NCBI RefSeq assembly: GCF_030409905.1 | Contig: NZ_JAUFQT010000001.1 | Location: 186,001 to 250,000 of the forward strand | DNA length: 64,000 nt | Direction: 5' to 3' | From: Echinicola jeungdonensis | Lineage (GTDB): Bacteria > Bacteroidota > Bacteroidia > Cytophagales > Cyclobacteriaceae | Shown here: positions 16,751 to 25,503 of the stretch, piece by piece | Layout of the letters: each line of letters starts with the position of its first letter | Position numbering within the stretch: position 1 is the first letter of the stretch | The notes under the pieces: generated by a model | Told to the model about the DNA's origin: nothing | The model's input: only the letters and a program-made list of their open reading frames with translations | The model's database searches: none | Program-made: the position numbers and the translations under genes

Positions 16751-17950
16751 TTATTCGCGGATTTGGCCGGAGCCAAATACATAGTATTTATTGGTCACCA
16801 ATTGTTCCAGTCCTAATGGACCTCGGTGGTGCAACTTGTCAGTACTAATGGCCAATTCAGCACCTACGCCCATTTGTCCACCATCGGTAAAACGGGTGGA
16901 AGCATTATGGTAAACAGCAGCACTGTCCACTTGCTCCATAAACTTGGCTGCTTTCTCCTTGTCCTTGGTCAAGATGGTACTGGAGTGTCCACCGCTGTAT
17001 TTATTGATTTTGCTGATGGCTTCATCCAAGCCCTTCACTTGTCCGACAAGCGCTTTTAGTGCCAAAAATTCCTCATACCAGGTATCTTCAGAAGGGATTT
17101 CAGAAGCACCATTCAGTAAAGGAAGGACCTCTTTTTCAGCCACAATTTCAACTTTGTGGGATTTCAAAGTTTCGGCCAAATCCTTCAATTTCCCCTCAAA
17201 ATCAGGGATAGATTGATCTACCAAAATTTTATCCAAAGCATTGCAACCACTGATTTTTTGGGTCTTGGCATTGACCATTACTTTTTTGGCCAATTCCCAA
17301 TCGGCATCATCAGCTACATAGGCAAAGTTGTTACCTCTACCGCTGACCAATACCGCACATTGAGCATGTTCCTTAACGAAGGCAATTAATCTTTCACCTC
17401 CACGGGGAACGATCAAATCCAGTTTTTCAGATGGATTTTTCAAGAATGCCTGAGTTTCTTCCCTGTTAAGGGTAAACAGTTCGATCCAATCCTTGCTCAA
17501 ACCATTTTCCTCAAGGGCTTCATGCCAGCATTCCACCAAGACCTTATTACTGTTGATGGCTTCTTTACCGCCTTTAAGCAAAATTTTACTATTGGCTTTG
17601 AAAGCAAGCACGGCAGCTTCGATGGTCACATCCGGACGGGATTCATAAATAATCATGATGGTCCCAAAGGGAGCCGTCTGGTTGACAATTTCCAAACCAT
17701 TGGGCAGTGACCTTTTGGAAATCACCTTCCCAACAGGATCTTCTTGTTCCATTACCTCACGAACGGCCTGGATCATCCCATCAATTTTAGATTGATCCAC
17801 AACAAGCCGGTCATAAAGAGCCTGGTCATCCTTCTGGAAAGCATCCAAGTCAGCCTTATTGGCTTCCAAAATCTTATCCCGCTTTTTGTCGATGATTTTC
17901 ATCATCGATTCCAAAACGCGATTTTTTACTGCTGTATCTAATAATTCCAT
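16751..17950 (-). CDS. proA: gamma-glutamyl phosphate reductase
   Basis: The 399-residue cytosolic enzyme reduces gamma-glutamyl phosphate to glutamate semialdehyde in proline synthesis, using NADPH. It shows YESRPDVT (102-109), LLKGGKEA (124-131), PRGGERLI (182-189) and the catalytic cysteine C236 in SGCNALDK. It is the last gene of the proC-proB-proA unit, 52 bp downstream of proB, and is followed by a strong terminator. Length is normal. Confidence 0.96.
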   Translation of the reverse strand: MELLDTAVKNRVLESMMKIIDKKRDKILEANKADLDAFQKDDQALYDRLVVDQSKIDGMIQAVREVMEQEDPVGKVISKRSLPNGLEIVNQTAPFGTIMIIYESRPDVTIEAAVLAFKANSKILLKGGKEAINSNKVLVECWHEALEENGLSKDWIELFTLNREETQAFLKNPSEKLDLIVPRGGERLIAFVKEHAQCAVLVSGRGNNFAYVADDADWELAKKVMVNAKTQKISGCNALDKILVDQSIPDFEGKLKDLAETLKSHKVEIVAEKEVLPLLNGASEIPSEDTWYEEFLALKALVGQVKGLDEAISKINKYSGGHSSTILTKDKEKAAKFMEQVDSAAVYHNASTRFTDGGQMGVGAELAISTDKLHHRGPLGLEQLVTNKYYVFGSGQIRE

Positions 17951-18002
17951 GTTTGAATAATCTTATTGTTTGATGTTTGAATTATGGGTTTCACCTCAGG
18001 GA

Positions 18003-18791
18003 TTAATTTTCATCCTCTGCTGTGATCCTTGTCCCTACTTCTATGCCATCTACAATATCAACGATCACATTTTCCCTTTTTCCATTGGCAATGAAAGTGG
18101 AAATATTTTTTCTGGCCGCATCTTTGGCAACTCCCAATTTGGATTTCATGCCTCCACGACCCTCTGCTTCACCTTTTCCGGATTCTGTAATAAAATGTTC
18201 CACTTTTTGATCTGCGGTAACATGCTTGATCATTTCACTGTCTTCATCATCCGGGTGTCCAGTGTATAAGCCTTCCGTATCTGTCAGCAAGATCAACATA
18301 TCGGCATTGATCAGCTCGGCAACCAAGCTGGCCAATTCATCATTATCGGTAAAGGTGGACATGGAAAGGGATACTGCATCATCCTCATTGGCAATTGGAA
18401 TGATTCCCTCCGAAAGCAGGCCTTCATAACAATTGATCATATTTTCCCGGTGTTTACCTGGGTCGAAGTCCCTCTTGGTAGCCAATACCTGGGCACAACG
18501 CATCCCATAATCCTGGAAAATATTATAATAATGGCGCATCATTCTTGGCTGACCAACAGCAGAGAACACCTGCCTTCTGATAATTTTATCTTCAATATCC
18601 ACCCCATTGCTCAGCACTTCCTTTCCGGCAATTACTGAACCCGAAGATACAAGCACAGACATAATGTCCCGCTCATAAAGGGTGGCTATCTGGTCAACCA
18701 ATTTTCTTAGTACGGTATTGACAATGCGATTGTCCTTATTGGTCATCACATTGGTCCCTACCTTAATTACTATCCTTTTAGGTTCTTCCAT
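18003..18791 (-). CDS. proB: glutamate 5-kinase, short form without PUA domain
   Basis: The enzyme phosphorylates glutamate as the first step of proline synthesis. I place the start at ATG 18791 (262 residues, beginning MEEPKRIVIKVGTN), one base beyond the proC stop. An upstream ATG at 18809 would overlap proC by 17 bp and add six residues. The amino-acid kinase fold is evident from RIVIKVGTN, VLVSSGSVIAGKE, ANEDDAVS, LTDTEGLYTG and GRGGMKSKL. The roughly 100-residue C-terminal PUA domain of E. coli ProB is absent: the protein ends right after the kinase domain. Tight coupling to proC and proA supports the call. Confidence 0.93.
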   Translation of the reverse strand: MEEPKRIVIKVGTNVMTNKDNRIVNTVLRKLVDQIATLYERDIMSVLVSSGSVIAGKEVLSNGVDIEDKIIRRQVFSAVGQPRMMRHYYNIFQDYGMRCAQVLATKRDFDPGKHRENMINCYEGLLSEGIIPIANEDDAVSLSMSTFTDNDELASLVAELINADMLILLTDTEGLYTGHPDDEDSEMIKHVTADQKVEHFITESGKGEAEGRGGMKSKLGVAKDAARKNISTFIANGKRENVIVDIVDGIEVGTRITAEDEN

Positions 18792-18792
18792 A

Positions 18793-19614
18793 TTAGGCAT
18801 CACTATCACTATATTCCTTACCTAATTCAACGGCCCTGTTAAATGCTGCATAGGCCGCCTCCTGAATCAAGGCTTTCACATTATTATCTTCCATGGAGTC
18901 CAATGCAGCTCTGGTGGTACCACCTTTAGAAGCTACTCTGTTCATCCACGCTTCTGGATCCAAGTCTGAAGAGGCAAATAATTCCACTGCTCCAGCAAAG
19001 GTCTGCTCTACCAATACTTTAGAATCATGTTCTGAGAATCCCATTTTACGGGCAGCCTCCAACATGGATTGCATAAAATAGAAAATGTAAGCCGGGCCAC
19101 TACCTGAAATACCAGTAGAGGCATCCACATCATTTTCAGTATCCAACCTTACAGAACGGCCGGTAGTATCAAGCAGATTTTCAACTGTGGAAAGTTCCAA
19201 ACGGGAAACTTCATCCGAAGCAGTAAAGGAAGTCAAACCTTTACCAACTTGTGCTGGCAAGTTAGGCATGGCTCTTACTACTTTATTTCTTCCCAATCCG
19301 TTTTTGAGGGCTTGGATGGTCACACCCGCCATCAAAGAAATAAAAATCTGCCCTTCACTTACCAATGGCTTCAAGTCTTCCATGAGTGCCTGAGCATGAT
19401 AAGGCTTAACCGCAATAAAAATCACATCTGCTATAGGAACACAATCATTAAGCGATTCATAAACCGCAAAATGACTTTTTTTCCTTAATTCTTCCGTTTT
19501 TTCCTTGGAAGCATCTAGGATCAATAAATCACGGTCTTTAAGAAATCTAGATTTAGCAATGGCTTCAGCATAGGTCAAGCCCATGTTTCCTCCACCGATT
19601 ACGAGAACTTTCAT
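18793..19614 (-). CDS. proC: pyrroline-5-carboxylate reductase
   Basis: The 273-residue protein catalyses the last step of proline synthesis. The N-terminal Rossmann motif is GGGNMG (7-12). Other landmarks are FIAVKPYHA, VVRAMPNLPAQVG and DVDASTGISGSGPAYIF, with the C-terminal dimerisation block ASKGGTTRAALDSM. It is the first gene of the operon, its stop abutting proB, so all three proline enzymes are co-expressed. About 900 bp of gene-free DNA lies upstream. Confidence 0.95.
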   Translation of the reverse strand: MKVLVIGGGNMGLTYAEAIAKSRFLKDRDLLILDASKEKTEELRKKSHFAVYESLNDCVPIADVIFIAVKPYHAQALMEDLKPLVSEGQIFISLMAGVTIQALKNGLGRNKVVRAMPNLPAQVGKGLTSFTASDEVSRLELSTVENLLDTTGRSVRLDTENDVDASTGISGSGPAYIFYFMQSMLEAARKMGFSEHDSKVLVEQTFAGAVELFASSDLDPEAWMNRVASKGGTTRAALDSMEDNNVKALIQEAAYAAFNRAVELGKEYSDSDA

Positions 19615-20518
19615 AGTAATATTTAGATAGGTTAATATAAATTTTAAATGGAGCTTTTCTCCAATCTAATCTTATTTTTATCCCTCATGCCACAATCTTC
19701 GTGCAGGGATGCCAATTATTAAAAATAACCCCTTTTATGGGTCATTATGTCACCGACAAGTACATGTCCGTTTTATCAATATCTTAATTATATTCGATAT
19801 CCTCAATTATTTTAACTTTTTCCCCAAAAATCGGTTATTTATTGCCAAATCCTTAATTAAACTGAAAAAAAGTCAGCTTTTGGTTTTTTACTGATTTCTA
19901 CCCCTCATTTCAACAGACATTCTGTCACAACACCTTTTTTTCAAGGATCGGCATTTTGGGGCGGCTAAATAATAACATGGGGTCCCAAGAATAAGTTTAT
20001 CCAATACCCTTCCGGCAACTGGATACACCAATATACTAAATAAAATTGGCTTGACTTGCCCGTACCCACCTGAATCCCGGAAATAGAGGTCGGACTTTTC
20101 AACTTTTTGGAAAAATCAGCGATAAAAAACAATCCCTTTACCGAAATCTGATTTATAAATGTTAATTGTTAACTGTATTAACCGTCAAGAGATTAGCCAA
20201 CAATGAAAGACATTAAACATTAACATTTGAATCACTATTATCGAATCACAAATCCTAATTTAATGAAAAGGACCCTCTCCCCAGCTCTTTCCCTTTAAGG
20301 AGAGGGAGCCGGTTTGTAACTTTTTATTCAGCAAATTGTTGATTTGGTAACTTGATAGCCCTACCCTGATTCTCCAATAAACAAATCACAATTATTATTT
20401 ATCTAATCACAAATAAGGATTAATCAAATTACCCAATAACCAATTCCATCAAGGAATTTAGATTTTCAAAAGCATTGATTTACCTTTGGGGCATTATCCA
20501 AATACCAAACGAACCGCT
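19615..20518. other. 904-bp intergenic region between divergent proC and aldo/keto reductase
   Basis: No gene is supported. It contains a CCCTCTCC...GGAGAGGG repeat at 20271-20311 related to the one at 10791-10833, degenerate words of the ATTATCGAATC type around 20230-20420, and a likely promoter for the aldo/keto reductase at 20481. The half close to proC is AT-rich without recognisable elements. Confidence 0.5.
20481..20488 (+). promoter_or_regulatory. Bacteroidota -7 promoter element upstream of the aldo/keto reductase
   Basis: TACCTTTG matches the TAnnTTTG consensus exactly and ends 30 bp before the chosen ATG at 20519. The -33 region is poorly conserved. Its position makes the upstream in-frame ATG at 20486 unlikely as a start. 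Confidence 0.5.
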
Positions 20519-21502
20519 ATGAAATACAGGAAACTTGGAAATACTGAGGGAAAATTATCGGCCATCGGGCTGGGTTGTATGGGGATGAGCATGGCTTATG
20601 GCCCCAGGGATGACCAGCAATCTGCCAAAACTCTTTCCCATTCCCTGGATTTGGGAATCAATTTTTGGGATACAGCGGATATGTATGGCAATGGTCATAA
20701 TGAAGAATTGATTGGAAAAGCCTTAAAAGGCAATAGGGATAAAATATTCCTGGCTACCAAATTTGGATTCAGGCAAAGGGAATCCGAGCCTGGAACTTAT
20801 TTTGATGGAAGCCCAGAATATGTAAAACAAGCTTGCGAGGCAAGTCTTAAAAGGTTGGGAGTGGACACCATCGACCTTTATTATAGCCACCGGGTGGATC
20901 CCAAAGTTCCCATTGAAGAAACCGTAGGAGCAATGGCTGAATTGGTCAAAGAGGGCAAAGTACGTTACCTTGGTTTGTCAGAGGCATCTCCTGAATCCAT
21001 AAAAAAAGCCCATGCAGTCCATCCCATTACCGCATTACAAACAGAATATTCACTGTTTACCAGGGATGTGGAAAAAGAAATCCTTCCACTTTGCCGGGAA
21101 CTGGGCATTGGTTTTATCCCTTATAGTCCATTGGGAAGGGGACTATTAACTGGCGCAATGAAAGAGGCACCAAGTGGAGATGATGATTACCGGAAAAAGC
21201 TTCCCCGTTTTCAGGAGGAAAGTTTTAAGCATAACAAAAGGTTGGTGGAAAAGCTGGAAGAAATTGCCAGGGAGAAAAAATGCACTCCTGCCCAACTGGC
21301 CCTGGTATGGTTACTTGACCAGGGAGATGATATCATCCCGATTCCAGGGACTAAAAAAGTAAAATACCTGGAGGAAAATATTGCTGCCATTGACCTTTCC
21401 CTGACCAAAGAAGAAGCCAAGTCTATCCGGGAATTTACTGAGGCCATAAAGGTAGAAGGTGACCGTTATACTCCAGGTGCTTTTAAATTGGTGAACAATT
21501 AA
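20519..21502 (+). CDS. aldo/keto reductase
   Basis: The 327-residue NADPH-dependent oxidoreductase begins MKYRKLGNTEGKLSAIGLGC, the standard start of the family. The in-frame ATG at 20486 lies on the promoter element and was rejected. The catalytic tetrad is recognisable: D in FWDTADMYGNGHNEELIG with its Tyr, K in FLATKFGF and H in LYYSHRVDPKVP. SPLGRGLLTG and IPIPGTKK form the cofactor site. It belongs with the YakC/AKR13-type general aldehyde reductases. The gene is a single unit, and the substrate is unknown. Confidence 0.93.
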   Translation: MKYRKLGNTEGKLSAIGLGCMGMSMAYGPRDDQQSAKTLSHSLDLGINFWDTADMYGNGHNEELIGKALKGNRDKIFLATKFGFRQRESEPGTYFDGSPEYVKQACEASLKRLGVDTIDLYYSHRVDPKVPIEETVGAMAELVKEGKVRYLGLSEASPESIKKAHAVHPITALQTEYSLFTRDVEKEILPLCRELGIGFIPYSPLGRGLLTGAMKEAPSGDDDYRKKLPRFQEESFKHNKRLVEKLEEIAREKKCTPAQLALVWLLDQGDDIIPIPGTKKVKYLEENIAAIDLSLTKEEAKSIREFTEAIKVEGDRYTPGAFKLVNN

Positions 21503-21671
21503 AAATAAAAGCTCAAATCACGGTTTGCGCAATAACACCAATTTAGTTCGCCAAATTAAGTTGAAGATTTATCAATGGACACCAGCCAATTGTCCAAATT
21601 ACCCTTGGCTTGGGGATTCAATTAATTTGCACGGCCTTCAGGTAAGAATAGGTTAATTGAATTCCATTATC

Positions 21672-21709
21672 AAAGCCCTTTTGGAGGAAATCCATTAGGG
21701 CTTTTTTTT
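21672..21709 (+). terminator. rho-independent terminator
   Basis: AAAGCCCT (21672-21679) pairs with AGGGCTTT, and the stem is followed directly by a run of T. It is the first strong hairpin downstream of the aldo/keto reductase. Confidence 0.75.
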
Positions 21710-21780
21710 AACCTTATTATTTTTTCTCTGGAAAATGGGGCTGACACTTTTTAATCCCTTAAACTATTAAAATTAAAAAA

Positions 21781-21827
21781 AAGCCTGTTAAGGCTTCTAC
21801 AGGAATAACTCCGGTTGTAAGCCGGAG
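21781..21827. repeat. two adjacent palindromes
   Basis: AAGCCT-GTTA-AGGCTT (21781-21796) and CTCCGG-TTGTAAG-CCGGAG (21809-21827) lie next to each other without a T-run. The second recalls the TTGCAA-centred hairpins seen elsewhere in the window. Confidence 0.45.
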
Positions 21828-21921
21828 TGGAATATATTGCGCAGTCCTACCAAGCCCATTAGGGGTTGAACAATAAAAAGAGTTTATTCAAAAACGACCA
21901 AATTTCATATAACCTAATTCA

Positions 21922-22431
21922 TCAAAGATCAAAAACAACTACCCCATTGAGGCCTGCGGGCTCAGTTTCTAACACTTCCACCTTTACCTTTCTTTGAATT
22001 TTGTTTTCTGCTTTTTCGATCAAAAAATCCAGGTATTCCTTATTGATTTCCTTGCCTACCAATACCAACTCTATTGTTCCGGAATCAATTCCTTTGGCAT
22101 AATCTCCGATCACATATGCCTTTTGCACATTTCCCAGGTTTTTGATCACCACTTCCACCAAACGGTCGAAACCGAGGTACTTGGCCACCAGGCTTTTCAT
22201 CTCCCTAAAAAGTGGATGCTTTTGGTTGGCAAAATAGGATTTGGTATTTCCCTCCTGCTCAGAGTCAAGTATCCCTGCTTCAGAAAGGCGGTTTAGCTCC
22301 ACCCTCACGGAATTGGTAGATTCTTTAAACTCCTCAGCTAATCCCCGGAGATACCCTTTATTGGTATCCTGGGTAAAAAACTTGATCAGGAGTTTCACCC
22401 TTGTTTTAGATGTTATCAGTATATCCAGCAT
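21922..22431 (-). CDS. winged-helix transcriptional regulator with nucleotidyltransferase-like C-terminal domain
   Basis: The 169-residue protein begins with an ArsR-like winged helix (about 1-70): ITSKTRVKLLIKFFTQDTN, then a recognition region around EEFKESTNSVRVELNRLSEAGIL, and a wing SEQEGNTKSYFAN. Residues 80-169 form a small alpha/beta domain (AYVIGDYAKG...IELVLVGK) resembling the degenerate nucleotidyltransferase domains found in Bacteroidota regulators often located by surface-polysaccharide genes. The gene stands alone. Seventy-six bp upstream of its ATG lies a 36-bp dyad also present upstream of cysQ, so I infer autoregulation and control of the sulfate/polysaccharide block. Function is inferred, not shown. 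Confidence 0.8.
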   Translation of the reverse strand: MLDILITSKTRVKLLIKFFTQDTNKGYLRGLAEEFKESTNSVRVELNRLSEAGILDSEQEGNTKSYFANQKHPLFREMKSLVAKYLGFDRLVEVVIKNLGNVQKAYVIGDYAKGIDSGTIELVLVGKEINKEYLDFLIEKAENKIQRKVKVEVLETEPAGLNGVVVFDL

Positions 22432-22506
22432 GGATGCTTAAAATTGTGGCTAAAATGAAGGTTACATTTGCCCCTTTCCTTATCTCCAATCTGGAGGGAT
22501 AGGCAT

Positions 22507-22542
22507 GAGTAAAATTATTACTCATGAGTAACAAATTTACTC
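22507..22542. promoter_or_regulatory. 36-bp four-half-site dyad upstream of the winged-helix regulator gene (candidate operator)
   Basis: It has the same architecture as the element at 6574-6609: outer arms GAGTAAA and TTTACTC placed symmetrically around the palindrome TTACTCATGAGTAA. Thirty-four of 36 bases are identical, and the two differing bases (TT) improve the symmetry here. It sits 76-111 bp upstream of the regulator ATG, where an autoregulatory operator would be expected. Confidence 0.75.
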
Positions 22543-22665
22543 TAATTCAATTAAAAAACAATTTTATTGTCAAAAAGTGCAGGGATGTGAATACAAAACC
22601 TAATAAATTCATTTTTTCATAAAAAGTCTGAAAATAAAAATAGGCCCCAATTGAAATGGAAACAC

Positions 22666-22700
22666 AATAGCCCTCGTTTGAAACGAGGGCTATTTTTATT
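22666..22700. terminator. hairpin after the GH13 lipoprotein gene
   Basis: Fourteen-base arms AATAGCCCTCGTTT and AAACGAGGGCTATT pair perfectly around a single G. The hairpin lies 25 bp after the amylase stop. The T-rich tract is on the plus-strand side (TTTTATTTT), so strength on the minus strand is uncertain. Confidence 0.6.
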
Positions 22701-22718
22701 TTGGCATTAATAATACCC

Positions 22719-24278
22719 CTATTCCAAAACTAAGGATCCATTTCCCGGTAAAATCACCTTTCCTTCCTTCATTGCAGCTCCATTCAAAGCATATACCGCT
22801 TTGTGCAAATTTTCCGCCAATTCAACCTCTACTTCATTTTCACCTACATTATGAAGTACAAATAACTCTTGTTCTCCCACTTTCCGCTTAAAAGCCATAA
22901 CAGCTTTAGGAAAGCCATTTTCCACCAATTCCAGTTCCCCAATGGCCAATGCTGGATTGGTATTTCTTAATTCAATCAAGGTTTTATAATGGTTATAATA
23001 ACTATTGGGATTTTCCTTTTGCTGAGAAAGAGGTGTTACGGTTTTATCTGTAGAAAATTCCGGTTGGATCCATTTTGTCCTGCCTTCATCTTTTTCCCTG
23101 GCTTTCCATAGAAATGGCTCCCTGATATGGGGATCAGGTTTTTTGCCCAACATACCAATTTCCTCTCCATAGTAAAGGTAAGGAGCACCAGGCATGGTCA
23201 TCAAAATGGCGATGGCCTGTTTCATTTTGTTTTCATCTTTACCCAACTCATTCAAAAGCCGTGGCTGGTCATGATTGGAAGAAATGGTGGCATCAATAAA
23301 ATCATCAGTAATCCCCTGATAATAATCCAATATTTCTTTCTGCTTCCTGGCTAGCAACATTCCATCCTGCTTTTCAAATGCTTCCAATAATGTATAATGG
23401 AAATCAAAATTGAATAAGGCCGGCAAACCAGGAAGATATGGGGCCACCACCTCTTTCATATCATACACCTCTCCTACCAAATAAACATCGGGGTTGACCT
23501 TTTCCATTTCTGCCCTAAACTCCTTCCAAAATGCATGGTTGTCTTCAGCCCGGTCATCAGGATAAATATGCTTGGCGGCATCCAACCTGAAACCATCCAC
23601 ACCAACTTCCTCCAGCCAGTACTCTCCTATATCATAGATTTCTTCTCTGACTTTTGGATTATCAAAATTCAAATCCGGCATATCTCCGGTGAAAAACCCA
23701 TAGTAATAATCATTTCCTTTTCCTGGATCATGCCACTGACGGATATTGTCACTGTCCAGGGTGATTGTCTTTTTATCCAGGTAATCTTGAATAGTATCGG
23801 CCTGTGCCCAAACATAATAATCCCGGTATGGGTTATCCCTGCCTTTTTTGGCTTCCAGGAACCAGGGATGTTCATCACTGGTATGATTGATGATCATATC
23901 AATCACCACTTTAATATCTCGTTTATGGGCTTCTTCAATTAATCTTTTAAAATCCTCCATATTACCATAATCCGGATGAATGGCTTTGTAATCGGTAACA
24001 TCATATTTATGGTAACTTGGAGAAGGCATGATGGGCATGAACCAAATGGCATTTGCTCCCAAATCCCGGACATGATCCAACTTTTGAATTACTCCATTTA
24101 CATCACCGATACTATCCCCATCGGTATCATAATAAGATTGAATAAAAATTTCATAGGTAATACCCGCTTCAGGCCAGTAGTTTTTGATTTCTTTAGAGGC
24201 CTTTTCTGTTTTGGTACTACAGCCGGCCAACAAAATCAACAATAGGTAAATCGGGTTTGTTTTTAGGTTTTTCAACAT
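22719..24278 (-). CDS. GH13 alpha-amylase family lipoprotein
   Basis: The 519-residue protein has a lipoprotein signal peptide (LLAGC, Cys20), so it is anchored in a membrane and is likely periplasmic or surface-exposed. The GH13 barrel motifs are all present: DMIINHTSDEHPW (127-139), nucleophile Asp233 in GFRLDAAKH, acid Glu270 in LVGEVYD and Asp337 in SSNHDQPR. DSIGDVNGVIQKLDHVRDLG is typical of oligo-alpha-glucosidases and neopullulanase-like enzymes. It is the last leftward gene of the starch locus, 141 bp after the aldolase and separated from it by a large hairpin, so it may have its own transcript. Confidence 0.92.
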   Translation of the reverse strand: MLKNLKTNPIYLLLILLAGCSTKTEKASKEIKNYWPEAGITYEIFIQSYYDTDGDSIGDVNGVIQKLDHVRDLGANAIWFMPIMPSPSYHKYDVTDYKAIHPDYGNMEDFKRLIEEAHKRDIKVVIDMIINHTSDEHPWFLEAKKGRDNPYRDYYVWAQADTIQDYLDKKTITLDSDNIRQWHDPGKGNDYYYGFFTGDMPDLNFDNPKVREEIYDIGEYWLEEVGVDGFRLDAAKHIYPDDRAEDNHAFWKEFRAEMEKVNPDVYLVGEVYDMKEVVAPYLPGLPALFNFDFHYTLLEAFEKQDGMLLARKQKEILDYYQGITDDFIDATISSNHDQPRLLNELGKDENKMKQAIAILMTMPGAPYLYYGEEIGMLGKKPDPHIREPFLWKAREKDEGRTKWIQPEFSTDKTVTPLSQQKENPNSYYNHYKTLIELRNTNPALAIGELELVENGFPKAVMAFKRKVGEQELFVLHNVGENEVEVELAENLHKAVYALNGAAMKEGKVILPGNGSLVLE

Positions 24279-24295
24279 AATTATTTAGGGTTTAA

Positions 24296-24399
24296 ACAAA
24301 AAAAGACCGTCTCTGAAGTTTTAACCACTCCGAACAAATAATCTGGAGAATTCTCCCCGGAAAATTGAACCCTGTAATTAAACCTCTTGAGACGGCCTT
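24296..24399 (-). terminator. large terminator-like structure between aldolase and GH13 lipoprotein genes
   Basis: On the minus strand GGCCGTCTC (24397-24389) pairs with GAGACGGTC (24313-24305, with one G-U pair) and is followed by TTTTTTTG. The 75-base interior contains a second hairpin around GGAGAATTCTCC. It lies about 22 bp beyond the aldolase stop and would end or attenuate transcription before the amylase gene. Confidence 0.7.
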
Positions 24400-24419
24400 C
24401 TCTTAGAAATTAAGTTTTC

Positions 24420-25481
24420 TTAATTTTTGTCGATTGCGTTTAGCATATCGAAGGCAACTTCTAATCTTTTCACGAAGTTTTCTTCGCCTTTTCTCAACCA
24501 TACTCGAGGGTCATAGAATTTCTTATTTGGGTTTTCAGCCCCATCAGGGTTACCCAATTGGGTTTGAAGGTATCCTTCTTTGTCTTTGTAATATTTCAAG
24601 ATACCTTCCCAGAATGCCCATTGCATATCAGTGTCAATGTTCATCTTGATAGAACCATAACCGGTTGCTTCACGGATTTCTTCTACAGAAGAACCAGATC
24701 CACCATGGAATACAAACCTTACAGGCTTATCTCCCAAACCGTATTTTTCACTGATAAATTCTTGGGAATTTTTAAGGATCTTAGGTTGCAAACTCACATT
24801 ACCTGGCTTATACACGCCATGTACATTACCAAAAGCCGCAGCCACAGTGAACATGTCACTTACTTTGTTCAACTCTTCGTAAGCATAGGCTACTTCTTCA
24901 GGTTGGGTATAAAGCTTGGAGCTATCGATATCTGTGTTGTCCACGCCATCTTCTTCACCACCGGTCACACCTAGTTCAATTTCAATAGCCATTTCCAGCT
25001 TCTTGAATTCATTAAGGTATTTGGCAGAAGTTTCAATATTTTCTTCAATAGACTCTTCAGAAAGGTCCAACATATGGGAGCTGAACAATGGCTTTTTGAA
25101 AGCTTCATAGTGTTTTTTGCCAGCTTCCAACATGCCATCTACCCATGGAAGTAATTTCTTGGCAGCATGGTCGGTATGCAAAATAACAGGTACACCATAG
25201 GCTTCAGCCATAAGGTGAACGTGATGGGCCCCAGAAACGGCCCCTGCAATAGAAGCTTGTTGCTTATCATTAGGCAATCCTTTTCCGGCAAAGAACTGGG
25301 CTCCACCGTTAGAGAATTGTATGATTACAGGAGAATTTACCTTTTTGGCGGTTTCCAATACTGCATTTACTGTACTGGTGTTGATCACATTAACCGCAGG
25401 CATAGCAAACTCACTTTCCTTGGCATAATCCAACAGGTCTTTCAATTCTTCACCGTACTTAACTCCTGGTTTGAATTTCAT
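24420..25481 (-). CDS. fbaA: class II fructose-bisphosphate aldolase
   Basis: The 353-residue zinc enzyme of glycolysis and gluconeogenesis is of the long class IIA type. Zinc and substrate motifs are visible: VILHTDHAAKKLLPW, EIELGVTGGEEDGVDN, AAFGNVHGVYKPGNV and FVFHGGSGSS. It starts 22 bp after the stop of the secreted GH13 gene and is followed by a strong hairpin. A housekeeping aldolase within a starch locus is uncommon; co-transcription would tie sugar intake to glycolytic capacity. It may also have its own promoter, which I could not identify. Confidence 0.95.
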   Translation of the reverse strand: MKFKPGVKYGEELKDLLDYAKESEFAMPAVNVINTSTVNAVLETAKKVNSPVIIQFSNGGAQFFAGKGLPNDKQQASIAGAVSGAHHVHLMAEAYGVPVILHTDHAAKKLLPWVDGMLEAGKKHYEAFKKPLFSSHMLDLSEESIEENIETSAKYLNEFKKLEMAIEIELGVTGGEEDGVDNTDIDSSKLYTQPEEVAYAYEELNKVSDMFTVAAAFGNVHGVYKPGNVSLQPKILKNSQEFISEKYGLGDKPVRFVFHGGSGSSVEEIREATGYGSIKMNIDTDMQWAFWEGILKYYKDKEGYLQTQLGNPDGAENPNKKFYDPRVWLRKGEENFVKRLEVAFDMLNAIDKN

Positions 25482-25503
25482 AATTGAATGGTTTTAGGTT
25501 TGA

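Larger units (their letters stand above)
21503..21921. other. 419-bp intergenic region with a terminator and two palindromes
   Basis: It holds a terminator-like hairpin (21672-21709) about 170 bp after the reductase stop and a double palindrome (21781-21827). Nothing else is recognisable. The region separates convergent genes. Confidence 0.5.
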
